Shown here one piece after another: positions 18,137 to 27,352 of a stretch of DNA of 64,000 bases. Source of the stretch: Hoeflea sp. (GTDB lineage Bacteria; Pseudomonadota; Alphaproteobacteria; Rhizobiales; Rhizobiaceae); NCBI RefSeq assembly GCF_002733955.1, contig NZ_NVXQ01000009.1, positions 62,001 through 126,000 of the forward strand. Direction: 5' to 3'. A program made the translations under genes and the position numbers. The notes under the pieces were generated by a model that did no database searches, was not told the DNA's origin, and saw nothing but the letters and a program-made list of their open reading frames with translations. The number at the start of each line of letters is the position of its first letter. The first letter of the stretch is position 1.

Positions 18137-18838
18137 CTAATCCTCTGGGGGCCGGGCTGCCACGTCCGGATCGCCAAGCAGTGCCAGCGCTTCCTCCCCC
18201 TTCGGGCAAAGCCCGTAAATCCCGGTCGCAACCCGCTCGAACCAGCCGTAATGATTGTCGGCCATCAGTGTTCTGGCCCGCTCCACGCCGCAGGCCTTGG
18301 CCACCAGCGCGGCCTTGGTCGGCCCGAGCTCGAGCAGCACCTTGGCGCAGCGCAGCGCATCCTGGCGGTAGGCCGTCATCAGGCCCTGCCGCGTGGCGCC
18401 GCCGGCATTGGGATCGCCGGTGCGCTTGGCGAATTCCTTCAGCAACCGGGCTTTCTTGACTTTTGATTTTCTAGGCTTGTAGGGGGAGGGGTCAGCATGC
18501 ACCTCGACCAGCCCGTCTTTCAGCCGCACCGTCATCAGCCCCAGGCCCAGCCTGCGGCACAGGGACGTATTGGCAGTGATCGCCTTCTGGAACGCCCGCC
18601 CGCTGCCGCGCGGCACGGCAATATAAACAGCGTCGGTAATCGCCTGCCGCTCAATGCCCTGGTGAAACAGCGACAGCGAGAACCCGGTCTTGAGTTCGAC
18701 CACGACAGGATTCTCGTCGCCTCGGACGGCGACAATGTCAGCTGCCCCGATCTCGCCCTTGACCACATAGCCCTGAGCTTCGAGCAGGGCTTTCACAGGT
18801 GGATAGAGATCTGTTTCGCGCGGTTTCGATGAGCTCAT
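18137..18838 (-). CDS. DUF2161 family protein, PD-(D/E)XK nuclease-like
   Basis: This 233-residue cytoplasmic protein begins with a nuclease-like fold: E29, D34 and E48-x-K50 (GEIGAAD ... VVELK) fit the PD-(D/E)XK pattern. This is why DUF2161 is described as a putative phosphodiesterase. A basic linker (RKSKVKKARLLKEFAKR, about residues 140-156) leads to a C-terminal winged-helix-like segment with RQDALRCAKVLLELGPTKAALVAKACG. The in vivo substrate is unknown. I chose ATG 18838; the longer frame from 18922 adds residues with no family resemblance. The 205-base gap to the divergent PilZ gene holds both promoters. Confidence 0.82.
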   Translation of the reverse strand: MSSSKPRETDLYPPVKALLEAQGYVVKGEIGAADIVAVRGDENPVVVELKTGFSLSLFHQGIERQAITDAVYIAVPRGSGRAFQKAITANTSLCRRLGLGLMTVRLKDGLVEVHADPSPYKPRKSKVKKARLLKEFAKRTGDPNAGGATRQGLMTAYRQDALRCAKVLLELGPTKAALVAKACGVERARTLMADNHYGWFERVATGIYGLCPKGEEALALLGDPDVAARPPED

Positions 18839-19043
18839 GCGAAGCGGTTTACCCCAGCTCTGCAGATCGTCAAATGGCAGCCTGTGCACTGCGCAGCTTA
18901 TTTCTCCCGCCGCGCGACACAAGATCGCAGCCGATATCCCGAAATTGAAGTCCTGGACGAGTGATTTTGCTAAAATGCCACCGACAGTCTCACGCCTTTG
19001 TTTACGGATCCGGGCAACAATCCCTGATTGAGGTCAGATCAGC

Positions 19044-19514
19044 ATGATGGAAACTGCCGTGGAAATTACGACTGAAAGAATTGCGGAATCGACACCTGCG
19101 GAGAGTGACCGCCGGTTGCACACCCGCATGGATGCAAATTGTCCGGTCGTCCTGGAAATCTATTTCAGCGACAAGGCTCAGTATATTTCGGTCATCGGGC
19201 GTCTCATCAACATATCGATCGGCGGTTGCCTGATCACCAGCGAGTACCTGCCGTGGCGCAATGTCGATCCGGATCGGGTTGATGAAATCGTGTTCTCCAG
19301 GTTCGAAAGCATATGCAGGATCTATCTCCCCTGGTCGAACCTGCACCGGATCTCCACCATACGCAGGGTTGGCGTCTTCACCACGGCCGTCGAGTTTGAC
19401 CAGCAGCTGGATGAAAAACGGGTTGAGACCATCGCCGCCATGGAAAAGGAGGGCGCCAGAACCTTCAAGCCGCGCAATCCTTGGAAATACAACAAAATCC
19501 TGCCACGGCCGTAG
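19044..19514 (+). CDS. PilZ-domain protein, putative c-di-GMP receptor
   Basis: This 156-residue soluble protein shows the c-di-GMP binding signature of PilZ domains: R24-x3-R28 (RRLHTRM) followed by N56-x-S58-x2-G61 (NISIGG). The rest of the barrel continues to about residue 125 and ends with a basic C-terminal tail. PilZ proteins translate c-di-GMP levels into changes in motility or polysaccharide output. The start has adjacent ATG ATG codons (19044/19047) with AGGTCAG upstream; either may be used. A terminator at 19538 ends the transcript, so this is a single-gene unit. Confidence 0.83.
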   Translation: MMETAVEITTERIAESTPAESDRRLHTRMDANCPVVLEIYFSDKAQYISVIGRLINISIGGCLITSEYLPWRNVDPDRVDEIVFSRFESICRIYLPWSNLHRISTIRRVGVFTTAVEFDQQLDEKRVETIAAMEKEGARTFKPRNPWKYNKILPRP

Positions 19515-19537
19515 GATCGATCGGAAATGGGTCTGCG

Positions 19538-19571
19538 AAAACCGCCCCGGCAGCGCCACAGGGCGGTTTTT
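19538..19571 (+). terminator. Rho-independent terminator after the PilZ gene
   Basis: AAAACCGCCC (19538-19547) pairs with GGGCGGTTTT (19561-19570) around a 13-base loop and ends in a T-run. Confidence 0.85.
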
Positions 19572-19685
19572 CCCTTGCCAAGCCGCGGACAAAGTGGTTT
19601 GACCGCGCTCTGATCCGAACCAAGTGTCAGGTTCCCGTTGGGACCCCCGTGCGTGGCAAGTTTGCCCGCGAAAAGGAAATCCGTC

Positions 19686-20141
19686 ATGGCCAAGCCAAAG
19701 ATTCCGCATCTGCTAATCGTTGAAGCGCGGTTTTACGATGACATGTCCGACGCGTTGCTCGAGGGCGCCAAGGCGGCGCTTGATGCAGGTGGTGCGACCT
19801 ACGATATCGTTACCGTTCCCGGGGCCCTGGAAATTCCGCCCGCGATCGCCATGGCGCTTGACGCGATGGATGAGGGCGGCGCCGAATATGACGGCTTTGT
19901 CGCCCTCGGCGTGGTCATCCGCGGCGAAACCCATCATTTCGACATCGTCGCCAATGAATCCGCACGCGGCCTGATGACCTTGTCGATCTCGGAATCCCTG
20001 GCGCTCGGCAACGGCATCATGACCACGGAGAACGCGGACCAGGCTTGGGAACGCGTCAAGATGGACAAGCTCGACAAGGGCGGTTTTGCAGCCCGTGCAG
20101 CGCTGACGATGATCGCGCTGAAAGACAATCTGGCAGGTTGA
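19686..20141 (+). CDS. ribH: 6,7-dimethyl-8-ribityllumazine synthase
   Basis: RibH condenses the pyrimidine intermediate with dihydroxybutanone phosphate, the step before riboflavin synthase. The 151-residue product has the family motifs [13 protein letters not shown] and [14 protein letters not shown] (catalytic His region) and LTTE-like [15 protein letters not shown] 19686 has AAGGAAA eight bases upstream; the longer frame from 19638 is not family-like. It is followed after five bases by nusB, the common ribH-nusB pairing, with the other rib genes 3.3 kb upstream. Confidence 0.96.
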   Translation: MAKPKIPHLLIVEARFYDDMSDALLEGAKAALDAGGATYDIVTVPGALEIPPAIAMALDAMDEGGAEYDGFVALGVVIRGETHHFDIVANESARGLMTLSISESLALGNGIMTTENADQAWERVKMDKLDKGGFAARAALTMIALKDNLAG

Positions 20142-20146
20142 GACCG

Positions 20147-20653
20147 GTGACAGAACAAACTCCTCCATCGTCGGCCTCGACGCCGGAAATCAAAACCGCA
20201 AACCAGCGCGGCGCTGCCCGGCTGGCCGCTGTCCAAGCGCTCTACCAGATGGATATCGGCGGCGCCGGTGTGCTTGAGATTGTCGCCGAATACGAAGCTC
20301 ACCGGTTGGGCAGTGAAATCGATGGAGAGCAGTACCGTCCGGCCGACGCGGCCTGGTTCCGCGCTGTGGTCTCCGGTGTTGTCGAGAACCAGCGCGCGCT
20401 GGATCCGGTGATCCGTTCGGGCTTGACCGAGGACTGGCCGCTGTCGCGTCTCGACGCAACCTTGCGCGCCATCCTGAGGGCAGGGGCCTGGGAGCTTTCG
20501 AACAAGAAAGACGTTCCCGTCGCCGTCATCGTCACTGAATATGTGGATGTTGCCCGGGCTTTCTTTGACGGCGATGAGCCCAAGATCGTCAATGCGGTGC
20601 TTGATCGCCTGGCGCGCAAATACCGCGACGATCAAAAACCCAACAAGGACTGA
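20147..20653 (+). CDS. nusB: Transcription antitermination factor NusB
   Basis: NusB binds boxA RNA with NusE (S10) and supports rRNA antitermination. The 168-residue helical protein carries [19 protein letters not shown] near the start and the C-terminal [34 protein letters not shown] block typical of NusB. The start is GTG 20147, right after ribH (AGGTTGAG upstream); an in-frame ATG at 20045 would lie inside ribH and lacks conservation. The N-terminal 20 residues are a Ser/Thr/Pro-rich extension seen in alphaproteobacterial versions. Confidence 0.93.
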   Translation: MTEQTPPSSASTPEIKTANQRGAARLAAVQALYQMDIGGAGVLEIVAEYEAHRLGSEIDGEQYRPADAAWFRAVVSGVVENQRALDPVIRSGLTEDWPLSRLDATLRAILRAGAWELSNKKDVPVAVIVTEYVDVARAFFDGDEPKIVNAVLDRLARKYRDDQKPNKD

Positions 20654-20659
20654 CCCCGA

Positions 20660-21898
20660 ATGGCGTTTCTCGACAGGGTCGGCCTGGCCGGTGCGACGGA
20701 CGCCGAAAATCTTGCGCGCCGCAACGCATTGCTGCTGTCGGGCGCCCAGGCCTTTGGCGGCTCTGCCGCACCCATTGCCATTTCGATGGGCGGACTTGCC
20801 GGGTTCTATCTGCTCGGCGCTGACAAATCGCTGGCCACTGCGCCGGTCACCGGCTTCAACCTTGGCGTGGCCATCGGAGCCTTGCCCGCGGCCTGGCTGA
20901 TGCGTCAGATCGGCCGCAGGCACGGGTTCCTGTCGGGCATGGCGATGACCGCAGTGGGCGGCATCGTTGCAGCCATTGCCCTGTTCCGCCATGAATTCTG
21001 GCTGTTTGCCCTCGGCATGGCCTTTATCGGCCTCGGCGGCTCGTTCGTGCAGCAATACCGCTTTGCCGCCGCCGACGGCTCGCCCACCAATTTCAAGGCG
21101 CAAGCCATATCCTGGGTTCTGGCCGGGGGCGTCTTCGCCGCAATCATCGGGCCGCAGACGGTAATTTTCACCCGCGAGCTGTTCGAACCTGTGATGTTTG
21201 CCGGCTCTTTCGTCGCCCTCGTGCCGCTGGCGATGATCACCATGGCGATCCTGTGGTTCCTGCGCATCCCCAATGACACACGGCCCGGCGATGAGGGCCA
21301 TGACGAGACGCCGGCCCGCCCGCTCACCCAAATCATCAGCCAGCCGCGCTTCATCACCGCCATGATCTGTGGTGTCGGCACTTATGCGTTGATGACCTTC
21401 ATGATGACCGGCGCGCCGCTGGCCATGGTCGGCTGCGGCTTCTCGCCCGAACTCGCAACACTGGGCATCCAGTGGCACGTGATGGCAATGTTCGCGCCGA
21501 GTTTCTTCACCGGCAAGCTGATCGCCCGCTTTGGCCGCGACACCATTACTGCCGCAGGGCTTGTGATCCTGCTCGGATGCGCCGTTGTCGCCCATATGGG
21601 GATCGAGCTGTGGAACTTCTGGCTCGCGTTGGTGCTGCTCGGGATCGGCTGGAACTTCGGCTTCATCGGGGCCACCACCATGGTCACCATGACCTATCGC
21701 CCTTCGGAGAAGAACAAGGTCCAGGGCTTCCACGATGTCACCCTGTTCGGCATCGTCGCCTTTTCATCACTGATGTCGGGCAAGGTGCTCAATGCCTGGG
21801 GCTGGGACGCGCTCAACAGCCTGTTCTGGCCTGTTGCGCTGTTTTGCCTGCTGGCGCTGGGCACGCAGATCCTGTGGGAACGCCGCCGGTTGGTGTGA
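20660..21898 (+). CDS. MFS transporter
   Basis: This 412-residue inner-membrane protein has about 12 hydrophobic helices and the MFS loop 2-3 motif variant LMRQIGRRHGFLSG (about residues 79-92). A central cytoplasmic loop rich in charged residues (RIPNDTRPGDEGHDETPARP, about 209-228) divides two six-helix halves. The substrate is unknown. It starts seven bases after nusB with AAGGA upstream, so it is probably cotranscribed with ribH-nusB; this neighbour is common in rhizobia but has no assigned role. Confidence 0.88.
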   Translation: MAFLDRVGLAGATDAENLARRNALLLSGAQAFGGSAAPIAISMGGLAGFYLLGADKSLATAPVTGFNLGVAIGALPAAWLMRQIGRRHGFLSGMAMTAVGGIVAAIALFRHEFWLFALGMAFIGLGGSFVQQYRFAAADGSPTNFKAQAISWVLAGGVFAAIIGPQTVIFTRELFEPVMFAGSFVALVPLAMITMAILWFLRIPNDTRPGDEGHDETPARPLTQIISQPRFITAMICGVGTYALMTFMMTGAPLAMVGCGFSPELATLGIQWHVMAMFAPSFFTGKLIARFGRDTITAAGLVILLGCAVVAHMGIELWNFWLALVLLGIGWNFGFIGATTMVTMTYRPSEKNKVQGFHDVTLFGIVAFSSLMSGKVLNAWGWDALNSLFWPVALFCLLALGTQILWERRRLV

Positions 21899-22111
21899 TC
21901 GATTCCCTGTCGGGTCATCCGGCTGACCTGCGAGCCCTGCCAATCAGCTGACCGATCGCGGTTCACCATGGTTTCTCGGGGCTTATTGCTGGTGCCCCGG
22001 CAATAACACCATATGCGCCCTTGACGGCACCCCACCTCTGTCGCAATCATCCGCCCCGATGCGGCAGGGTGTGCGGACGTGTGGTTCATGCTTCTTTCGC
22101 CGCTAAATGAC

Positions 22112-22135
22112 TGGCCGGGGGGAGGTTTCCGGCCA
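22112..22135 (+). promoter_or_regulatory. Hairpin in the hppA 5' leader with an SD-like loop
   Basis: TGGCCGG (22112-22118) and CCGGCCA (22129-22135) are perfectly complementary around a loop reading GGGGAGGTTT, which itself looks like a Shine-Dalgarno sequence. The real site (TTGGAGGGA, 22139-22147) follows at once and the start is at 22154. It might modulate ribosome access; this is a reading of the sequence only. Otherwise the 255-base gap from 21899 holds no gene. Confidence 0.35.
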
Positions 22136-22153
22136 TATTGGAGGGATATCAGC

Positions 22154-24307
22154 ATGACAATTCTTTTTGCTGTGATCGCCTGTGGATTGCTTTCCGTTGT
22201 CTACGCCATCTGGGCGACCAAGTCGGTTATGGCAGCCGACCAGGGCAATGCACGCATGCAGGAAATCGCAGGCTACATTCGTGAAGGCGCTCAGGCCTAT
22301 CTGAACCGCCAGTACACCACTATCGCCATTGTTGGCGCAGTTGTCTTTGTCATCACCTGGCTGTTGCTCGGCGCCACCGCAGCAATCGGCTTTCTCATTG
22401 GTGCGGTGCTTTCGGGGGCGGCAGGCTATATCGGCATGCATGTCTCGGTCCGGGCCAATGTGCGCACGGCCCAGGCTTCAGCCGTCAATCTGGCCGGCGG
22501 CCTCGATATTGCCTTCAAGGCAGGCGCCATCACTGGCATGCTGGTGGCGGGTCTCGCGCTTCTCGGTGTGGCGGTCTACTACTACATCCTCACCGGCCCG
22601 ATGGGGCTGGCATCTGACAGCCGTCAGGTGATCGATGCGCTTGTGGCGCTTGGCTTCGGCGCATCGCTGATATCCATCTTCGCCCGCCTCGGCGGCGGTA
22701 TCTTCACCAAGGGCGCCGACGTGGGCGGTGACCTGGTCGGCAAGGTCGAGGCCGGTATTCCGGAAGACGACCCCCGCAACCCGGCCACCATTGCCGACAA
22801 TGTCGGCGACAATGTCGGTGACTGTGCCGGCATGGCCGCTGACCTTTTCGAAACCTATGCGGTGACCGTTGTCGCCACCATGGTTCTGGCGGCGATCTTC
22901 TTCGGCGGCACGGAAGTGCTTGCTTCTGCCATGCTCTATCCGCTGGCCATCTGCGGTGTCTCGATCCTGACATCGATCGTCGGCACCTTCTTCGTCAAGC
23001 TCGGCCAGAACGGCTCGATCATGGGCGCGTTGTACAAGGGCCTGATTGCCACCGGCCTGTTGTCCATCGTCGGGCTCGGCGCCGCCACCTCGTTCACCAT
23101 TGGCTGGGACGAGATCGCGGTGATCGATGGCATGTCCATCACCGGCACGGCCCTGTTTGCCTGTGGCGTCATCGGTCTGATCGTCACTGCGCTGATCGTG
23201 GTCATCACCGAGTACTACACCGGCACCAACAAGCGTCCGGTCAACTCGATCAGCCAGGCATCGGTCACCGGTCACGGCACCAACGTGATCCAGGGTCTCG
23301 CCATTTCGCTTGAATCGACCGCACTGCCTGCGATCGTGATTGTCGGCGGCATCATCTCGACCTACCAGCTTGCCGGCCTGTTCGGCACTGGCATCGCCGT
23401 CACCGCCATGCTCGGCATTGCCGGCATGATCGTGGCGCTCGATGCGTTTGGCCCTGTCACCGACAATGCCGGCGGTATTGCCGAAATGTCGGGGCTTCCA
23501 CCGGAAGTGCGTCAGGCAACCGATGCGCTCGACGCGGTCGGCAACACCACCAAGGCCGTGACCAAGGGCTATGCCATCGGTTCTGCCGGTCTTGGTGCGC
23601 TGGTGCTGTTCGCAGCCTACTCGAACGACCTGAAGTTCTTTGCCGCAAGAGCAAATGCCGAAGGCTCCACGCTCTATCCCTACTTCAAGGATATGGGTGA
23701 AATCTCGTTCGATCTCTCCAACCCCTATGTCGTCGCCGGCCTGATCTTCGGCGGTCTGATCCCCTACCTGTTTGGCGGTATCGCCATGACAGCCGTGGGA
23801 CGCGCCGCAGGTTCGATCGTGGAAGAGGTCCGGGCCCAGTTCAAGGCCAAGCCGGGCATCATGGCCGGCACCGAAAAGCCTGACTATGGCCGTGCGGTGG
23901 ACATCCTGACCAAGGCTGCGATCCGCGAGATGATCGTGCCTTCGCTGCTGCCGGTTCTGGCGCCGCTGTTCGTCTATTTCGGCGTGCTGCTGATCTCGGG
24001 TTCCAAGGCATCCGCCTTTGCGGCACTTGGGGCATCGCTCCTGGGCGTGATCGTCAACGGCCTGTTCGTCGCCATCTCGATGACCTCGGGTGGCGGTGCA
24101 TGGGACAATGCCAAGAAGTCCTTCGAAGACGGTTTCGTCGACAAGGACGGCATCAAGCACGAGAAGGGATCGGAAGCGCACAAGGCCTCCGTGACCGGTG
24201 ACACCGTCGGCGATCCTTACAAGGACACTGCCGGTCCGGCCGTCAACCCGGCCATCAAGATCACCAACATCGTGGCCTTGCTGCTGCTGGCGGTTCTTGC
24301 ACACTGA
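22154..24307 (+). CDS. hppA: Membrane-bound proton-translocating pyrophosphatase, K+-independent type
   Basis: HppA hydrolyses pyrophosphate and pumps protons across the inner membrane. The 717-residue protein has about 16 helices and the pyrophosphate-binding motif [15 protein letters not shown] with the acidic cluster [20 protein letters not shown]. The second conserved acidic region follows (DNAGGIAEM ... [16 protein letters not shown]). K467 in GNTTKA is the lysine that marks potassium-independent enzymes (potassium-dependent ones have Ala there). ATG 22154 has GGAGGGA seven bases upstream. It is a single-gene unit with a terminator at 24337. Confidence 0.96.
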   Translation: MTILFAVIACGLLSVVYAIWATKSVMAADQGNARMQEIAGYIREGAQAYLNRQYTTIAIVGAVVFVITWLLLGATAAIGFLIGAVLSGAAGYIGMHVSVRANVRTAQASAVNLAGGLDIAFKAGAITGMLVAGLALLGVAVYYYILTGPMGLASDSRQVIDALVALGFGASLISIFARLGGGIFTKGADVGGDLVGKVEAGIPEDDPRNPATIADNVGDNVGDCAGMAADLFETYAVTVVATMVLAAIFFGGTEVLASAMLYPLAICGVSILTSIVGTFFVKLGQNGSIMGALYKGLIATGLLSIVGLGAATSFTIGWDEIAVIDGMSITGTALFACGVIGLIVTALIVVITEYYTGTNKRPVNSISQASVTGHGTNVIQGLAISLESTALPAIVIVGGIISTYQLAGLFGTGIAVTAMLGIAGMIVALDAFGPVTDNAGGIAEMSGLPPEVRQATDALDAVGNTTKAVTKGYAIGSAGLGALVLFAAYSNDLKFFAARANAEGSTLYPYFKDMGEISFDLSNPYVVAGLIFGGLIPYLFGGIAMTAVGRAAGSIVEEVRAQFKAKPGIMAGTEKPDYGRAVDILTKAAIREMIVPSLLPVLAPLFVYFGVLLISGSKASAFAALGASLLGVIVNGLFVAISMTSGGGAWDNAKKSFEDGFVDKDGIKHEKGSEAHKASVTGDTVGDPYKDTAGPAVNPAIKITNIVALLLLAVLAH

Positions 24308-24336
24308 CACACGAAAGCACTTTTGCCGTAAACAGA

Positions 24337-24369
24337 AAACCCCGCGGAGATCGCTCTCCGCGGGGTTTT
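24337..24369 (+). terminator. Rho-independent terminator after hppA
   Basis: AAAACCCCGCGGAG pairs with CTCCGCGGGGTTTT around a four- to five-base loop. The stem is perfect, 14 bp, and A/T-flanked on both sides, so it could also serve the convergent bamE gene. Confidence 0.93.
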
Positions 24370-24434
24370 CATTCTGATGACCGGATCAGAGCAGGAGCCC
24401 GGGGTCGTGATACACCCGGGGCCTGGGCTGTCTC

Positions 24435-24944
24435 CTAGTTGCCGCCGCCGAGAATGTTGCGGGCCATGTTCTGCGAGGCTTCCGCGCTGGTGGCGCCCGA
24501 CATCACCTGGGCCAGGAACGACTTGTCGACCCCGCCGGTTGGCGTTGTCCGGGAAATCATGTCGAAGACCCTGCCATCCTGAAGCGTGTAATTGGCGATC
24601 TGCTTGACCGTGCCTTCTTCATCGAAATAGACCGCCAGCACCGTCTGGTCGACCAGCTTCGGCTTCATGAACATGGCGCCACGGACGCGCTTCTGCGACA
24701 CGTAGTAGAACACCTCATTGTCGAAGGTCGCCGTGGTCGAGGGGGTGCCAAGCGACAGCAGAACCTGCTCGCGGCTCGAGCCGACGGGTGTCAGGTCGAG
24801 CGCGGTCTGGTCGAGCACATACCCCTGGTTGAACACTTCGCTGGTAGTGCAGCCACCCAGCGCCATCGTTGAGACGACTGCAATAGCCGCGCCGAGACGC
24901 AAATTCCGTCCGGTTGCCTTGAAAACTCTTATCGTCAACGACAT
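24435..24944 (-). CDS. bamE: Outer membrane assembly lipoprotein BamE (SmpA/OmlA)
   Basis: BamE is a small lipoprotein of the BAM complex that inserts beta-barrel proteins into the outer membrane. The 169-residue product has a lipoprotein signal with the lipobox LGGC (lipidated Cys32). The BamE fold is visible as VLDQTALDLTPVGSSREQVLLSLGTPS, followed by FYYVSQKR and VYFDEEGTVKQIANYTLQDG. The C-terminal 45 residues extend beyond the core, as in other alphaproteobacterial homologues. ATG 24944 follows AAAGGGAG very closely; a TTG two codons later has better spacing, so the exact start is uncertain. It is divergent from the cytochrome bc1 chaperone gene. Confidence 0.9.
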   Translation of the reverse strand: MSLTIRVFKATGRNLRLGAAIAVVSTMALGGCTTSEVFNQGYVLDQTALDLTPVGSSREQVLLSLGTPSTTATFDNEVFYYVSQKRVRGAMFMKPKLVDQTVLAVYFDEEGTVKQIANYTLQDGRVFDMISRTTPTGGVDKSFLAQVMSGATSAEASQNMARNILGGGN

Positions 24945-25079
24945 CTCCCTTTGGCACGCGGCTTGCCAGCCGCAGCCATTGCGTTTTGCGTCCCATTCGG
25001 TAAACCAGCTTCCGCACGGATGCAACACGCCAGTCTACCGCAGTTGCGGTGATATCCATCGGCCATTGAAGGCATTTTC

Positions 25080-25628
25080 ATGATCTGGAACCTGTTCAAG
25101 CGAAAAAAAGCCAATCAGGCTCTGGTTGAGAGGCAATATGCCGAACTCACCGGGGCTGCGCGATCGGAGGTTTTTTACGAAACGATGGGTGTGCCCGACA
25201 CCGTCATGGGCCGGTTCGAGATCATTTCGCTGCACCTCTTCCTCTATCTGCGCCGCACCGGAACGGCCGGTGAGGCGGCCAAGGGGCTGGCGCAGGATCT
25301 GGTCGACGCGTTCTTCGAGGATGTCGATCACTCGATCAGGGAACTTGGCATTGGTGACATGGGTGTGCCAAAGCGGATGAAGAAGCTGGCCAAGATGTTT
25401 TACGGCCGCGTGAGCTCCTACAGCCAGGCGCTCGACGCCGGTGACCGGCAGGCCCTGGCCGAGGCGCTCAGGCGCAACATCCATCCTGAAAGTGGTGAGG
25501 ACGCACCGTCGATGCAGGCTCTTGCCGATTGGACCATTGCCACGGCGCGCTCGCTTGAAGATGTCTCAGACGAAACGCTGGCCGCCGGCGGGCTGGAATT
25601 CAGCGCCGCCGACAGGGAGGTGATGTGA
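25080..25628 (+). CDS. Ubiquinol-cytochrome c chaperone family protein
   Basis: This 182-residue helical protein resembles the Ubiq_cyt_C_chap (CBP3-like) family that assists assembly of the cytochrome bc1 complex. The conserved stretch DTVMGRFEIISLHLFLYLRRT is followed by FFEDVDHSIRELGIGDMGVPKRMKKLAKMFYGRVSSYSQAL. The first gene of a run leading to DUF177, plsX, fabH, ihfA and MerR, it overlaps the next frame at its stop codon, indicating translational coupling. The chaperone role is from the family, not shown here. Confidence 0.88.
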   Translation: MIWNLFKRKKANQALVERQYAELTGAARSEVFYETMGVPDTVMGRFEIISLHLFLYLRRTGTAGEAAKGLAQDLVDAFFEDVDHSIRELGIGDMGVPKRMKKLAKMFYGRVSSYSQALDAGDRQALAEALRRNIHPESGEDAPSMQALADWTIATARSLEDVSDETLAAGGLEFSAADREVM

Positions 25629-26188
25629 TGACTGCCCAGAACGACGTGTTCTCCTTCGAGGTCAAGGTCAGCCATGTGTCGGCCAACCCGATCAGGGTGA
25701 AGATCTCGGCCGATGCTGCCGATCTGGAACGGCTGGCGCGGCAATGGCATGTGCCGGAAGTGCAGAGTTTCGAGGCCCAGCTGGAACTGGGACGCTGGAA
25801 GCGTGACGGGGTACGGGTGAAGGGGCATGTCAGCTCCACCATCGTACAGGAATGCGTGGTCACCCTCGATCCGGTCACCCAGCAGATCGAGGAGGATGTG
25901 GAAACCGTCTTCCTGCCGGAGAACTCGCGGCTTGCCAAGCGCACGCTCGATGGCAATGGCGAGATGTTCCTGGATCCCGATGGACCCGATTTGCCAGAGG
26001 TTTTCAGCGGCGATTCGATCGATGTCGGAGCCGTTGTCGCTGAATTTGCGGCGCTTTCCATCGATGCCTACCCCCGCAAGGAAGGTCTGGAGTACACCGA
26101 TCGGATCGAAAGCGATTCATCGGCGGACAAAAAACCGTCACCTTTTGCGGTTCTTCAAGGCCTCAAGGACGGCGAATCCGACGGTTAG
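25628..26188 (+). CDS. DUF177 (YceD-like) protein
   Basis: This 186-residue acidic protein belongs to the DUF177/YceD family, identified by the central block IVQECVVTLDPVTQQIEEDVETVFLP (conserved Cys and acidic end). A later segment, DSIDVGAVVAEFAALSIDAYPRK, is also typical. YceD proteins are encoded near rpmF/plsX and fatty-acid genes in many bacteria and have been linked to 23S rRNA accumulation; the mechanism is unclear. ATG 25628 has GGAGG seven bases upstream and overlaps the stop of the chaperone gene; a GTG at 25625 is in frame. Confidence 0.87.
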   Translation: MTAQNDVFSFEVKVSHVSANPIRVKISADAADLERLARQWHVPEVQSFEAQLELGRWKRDGVRVKGHVSSTIVQECVVTLDPVTQQIEEDVETVFLPENSRLAKRTLDGNGEMFLDPDGPDLPEVFSGDSIDVGAVVAEFAALSIDAYPRKEGLEYTDRIESDSSADKKPSPFAVLQGLKDGESDG

Positions 26189-26284
26189 GTCACCGCGAGA
26201 TGACAAAGCGGTTGTACGTCGTGCGAAAACGGGTATTTTCTGCCCACAAATCCGGCCTGTAGAGCCGGGGATAAAGGACGGGGC

Positions 26285-27343
26285 GTGATCAGGATTGCGG
26301 TTGATTTGATGGGGGGCGACCATGGCCCCAAGGTTGTCGTGCCTGGCGTCGCAAAGGCGTTGGAGCGTCATCCGGACATCCGCTTCACCCTGTTCGGTCT
26401 TGAAGCTGAATGTCATCCGGTTCTCGACAAGTTTCCGGCGCTGCGCGAGGCCTCGGCCTTTGTTGCTTGCGAAGTAGCGGTCAGCATGGACGACAAACCG
26501 AGCCAGGCATTGCGCCATGGCCGCTACAAGTCATCGATGTGGCGCTCTATCGAAGCGGTCAAGACCGGCGATGCCGATGTCTGCGTGTCTGCCGGCAACA
26601 CCGGTGCGCTTATGGCGATGTCCCGGTTCTGTCTTCGCACCATGGCCAATATCGACCGCCCGGCGATCGCCGCAATCTGGCCGACTATGCGCGGCGAAAG
26701 CATCGTGCTCGATGTCGGAGCCACGGTCGGCGCCGACGCCCAGCAGTTGATCGATTTCACCATGATGGGCGCTGCGATGGCGCGCGCGCTGTTCGAGATC
26801 GAAAAGCCCACCGTGGGTCTTCTCAACATCGGTGTCGAGGAAATCAAGGGCCAGGAAGAGGTCAAGGAAGCCGGTCGGCTGATCCGGGAAGCGGCCATGC
26901 CGAGCTTTGGCTATTACGGTTTCGTCGAGGGCGATGACATCGGCAAGGGCACCGTCGATGTGGTGGTGACCGAGGGCTTTTCCGGCAATATCGCTCTCAA
27001 GACCGCCGAAGGCACGGCCCGCCAGATCGGCAGCTATTTGCGCGCTGCAATGTCCCGAACGCTGATGGCCCGCATCGGCTACGTGTTCGCCAAGGGCGCC
27101 TTTGACCTTCTGCGCGAGAAGATGGACCCCGGCAAGGTCAATGGCGGCGTCTTCCTCGGCTTGAACGGCATTGTCATCAAGAGCCACGGTGGCGCCGATG
27201 CAGAAGGTTTTGCTGCAGCAGTTGACGTTGGCTACGATATGGCCCGCAACGGCCTGAAGGCCAAAATTGAACATGATCTCAAACTCTACCATAACCGCCG
27301 GGCAGCACTTGCCGTTCCGGTTGGTGACACTTCTTCCAGCTAG
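26285..27343 (+). CDS. plsX: Phosphate acyltransferase PlsX
   Basis: PlsX makes acyl-phosphate from acyl-ACP for the first acylation of glycerol-3-phosphate in phospholipid synthesis; it is peripheral on the inner membrane. The 352-residue product starts [14 protein letters not shown], has [11 protein letters not shown] and [11 protein letters not shown], and ends with [15 protein letters not shown], all classic PlsX blocks. The start codon is GTG with GGACGGGGC before it. It is followed nine bases on by fabH, the conserved pairing that couples phospholipid and fatty-acid initiation. Confidence 0.96.
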   Translation: MIRIAVDLMGGDHGPKVVVPGVAKALERHPDIRFTLFGLEAECHPVLDKFPALREASAFVACEVAVSMDDKPSQALRHGRYKSSMWRSIEAVKTGDADVCVSAGNTGALMAMSRFCLRTMANIDRPAIAAIWPTMRGESIVLDVGATVGADAQQLIDFTMMGAAMARALFEIEKPTVGLLNIGVEEIKGQEEVKEAGRLIREAAMPSFGYYGFVEGDDIGKGTVDVVVTEGFSGNIALKTAEGTARQIGSYLRAAMSRTLMARIGYVFAKGAFDLLREKMDPGKVNGGVFLGLNGIVIKSHGGADAEGFAAAVDVGYDMARNGLKAKIEHDLKLYHNRRAALAVPVGDTSSS

Positions 27344-27352
27344 GATGCCAGC

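Noticed and set aside
19572-19685. Possible FMN riboswitch before ribH
   Set aside because: None of the conserved RFN element blocks can be found in the gap between the PilZ terminator and ribH.
19934-21733. Long open frame on the minus strand opposite ribH, nusB and the MFS gene
   Set aside because: Its product is His/Gly/Asp/Arg-rich with no domain; it is the high-GC antisense shadow of three well-supported genes.
22478-24310. 610-codon minus-strand frame opposite hppA
   Set aside because: Antisense of the pyrophosphatase; composition is typical of a shadow frame.
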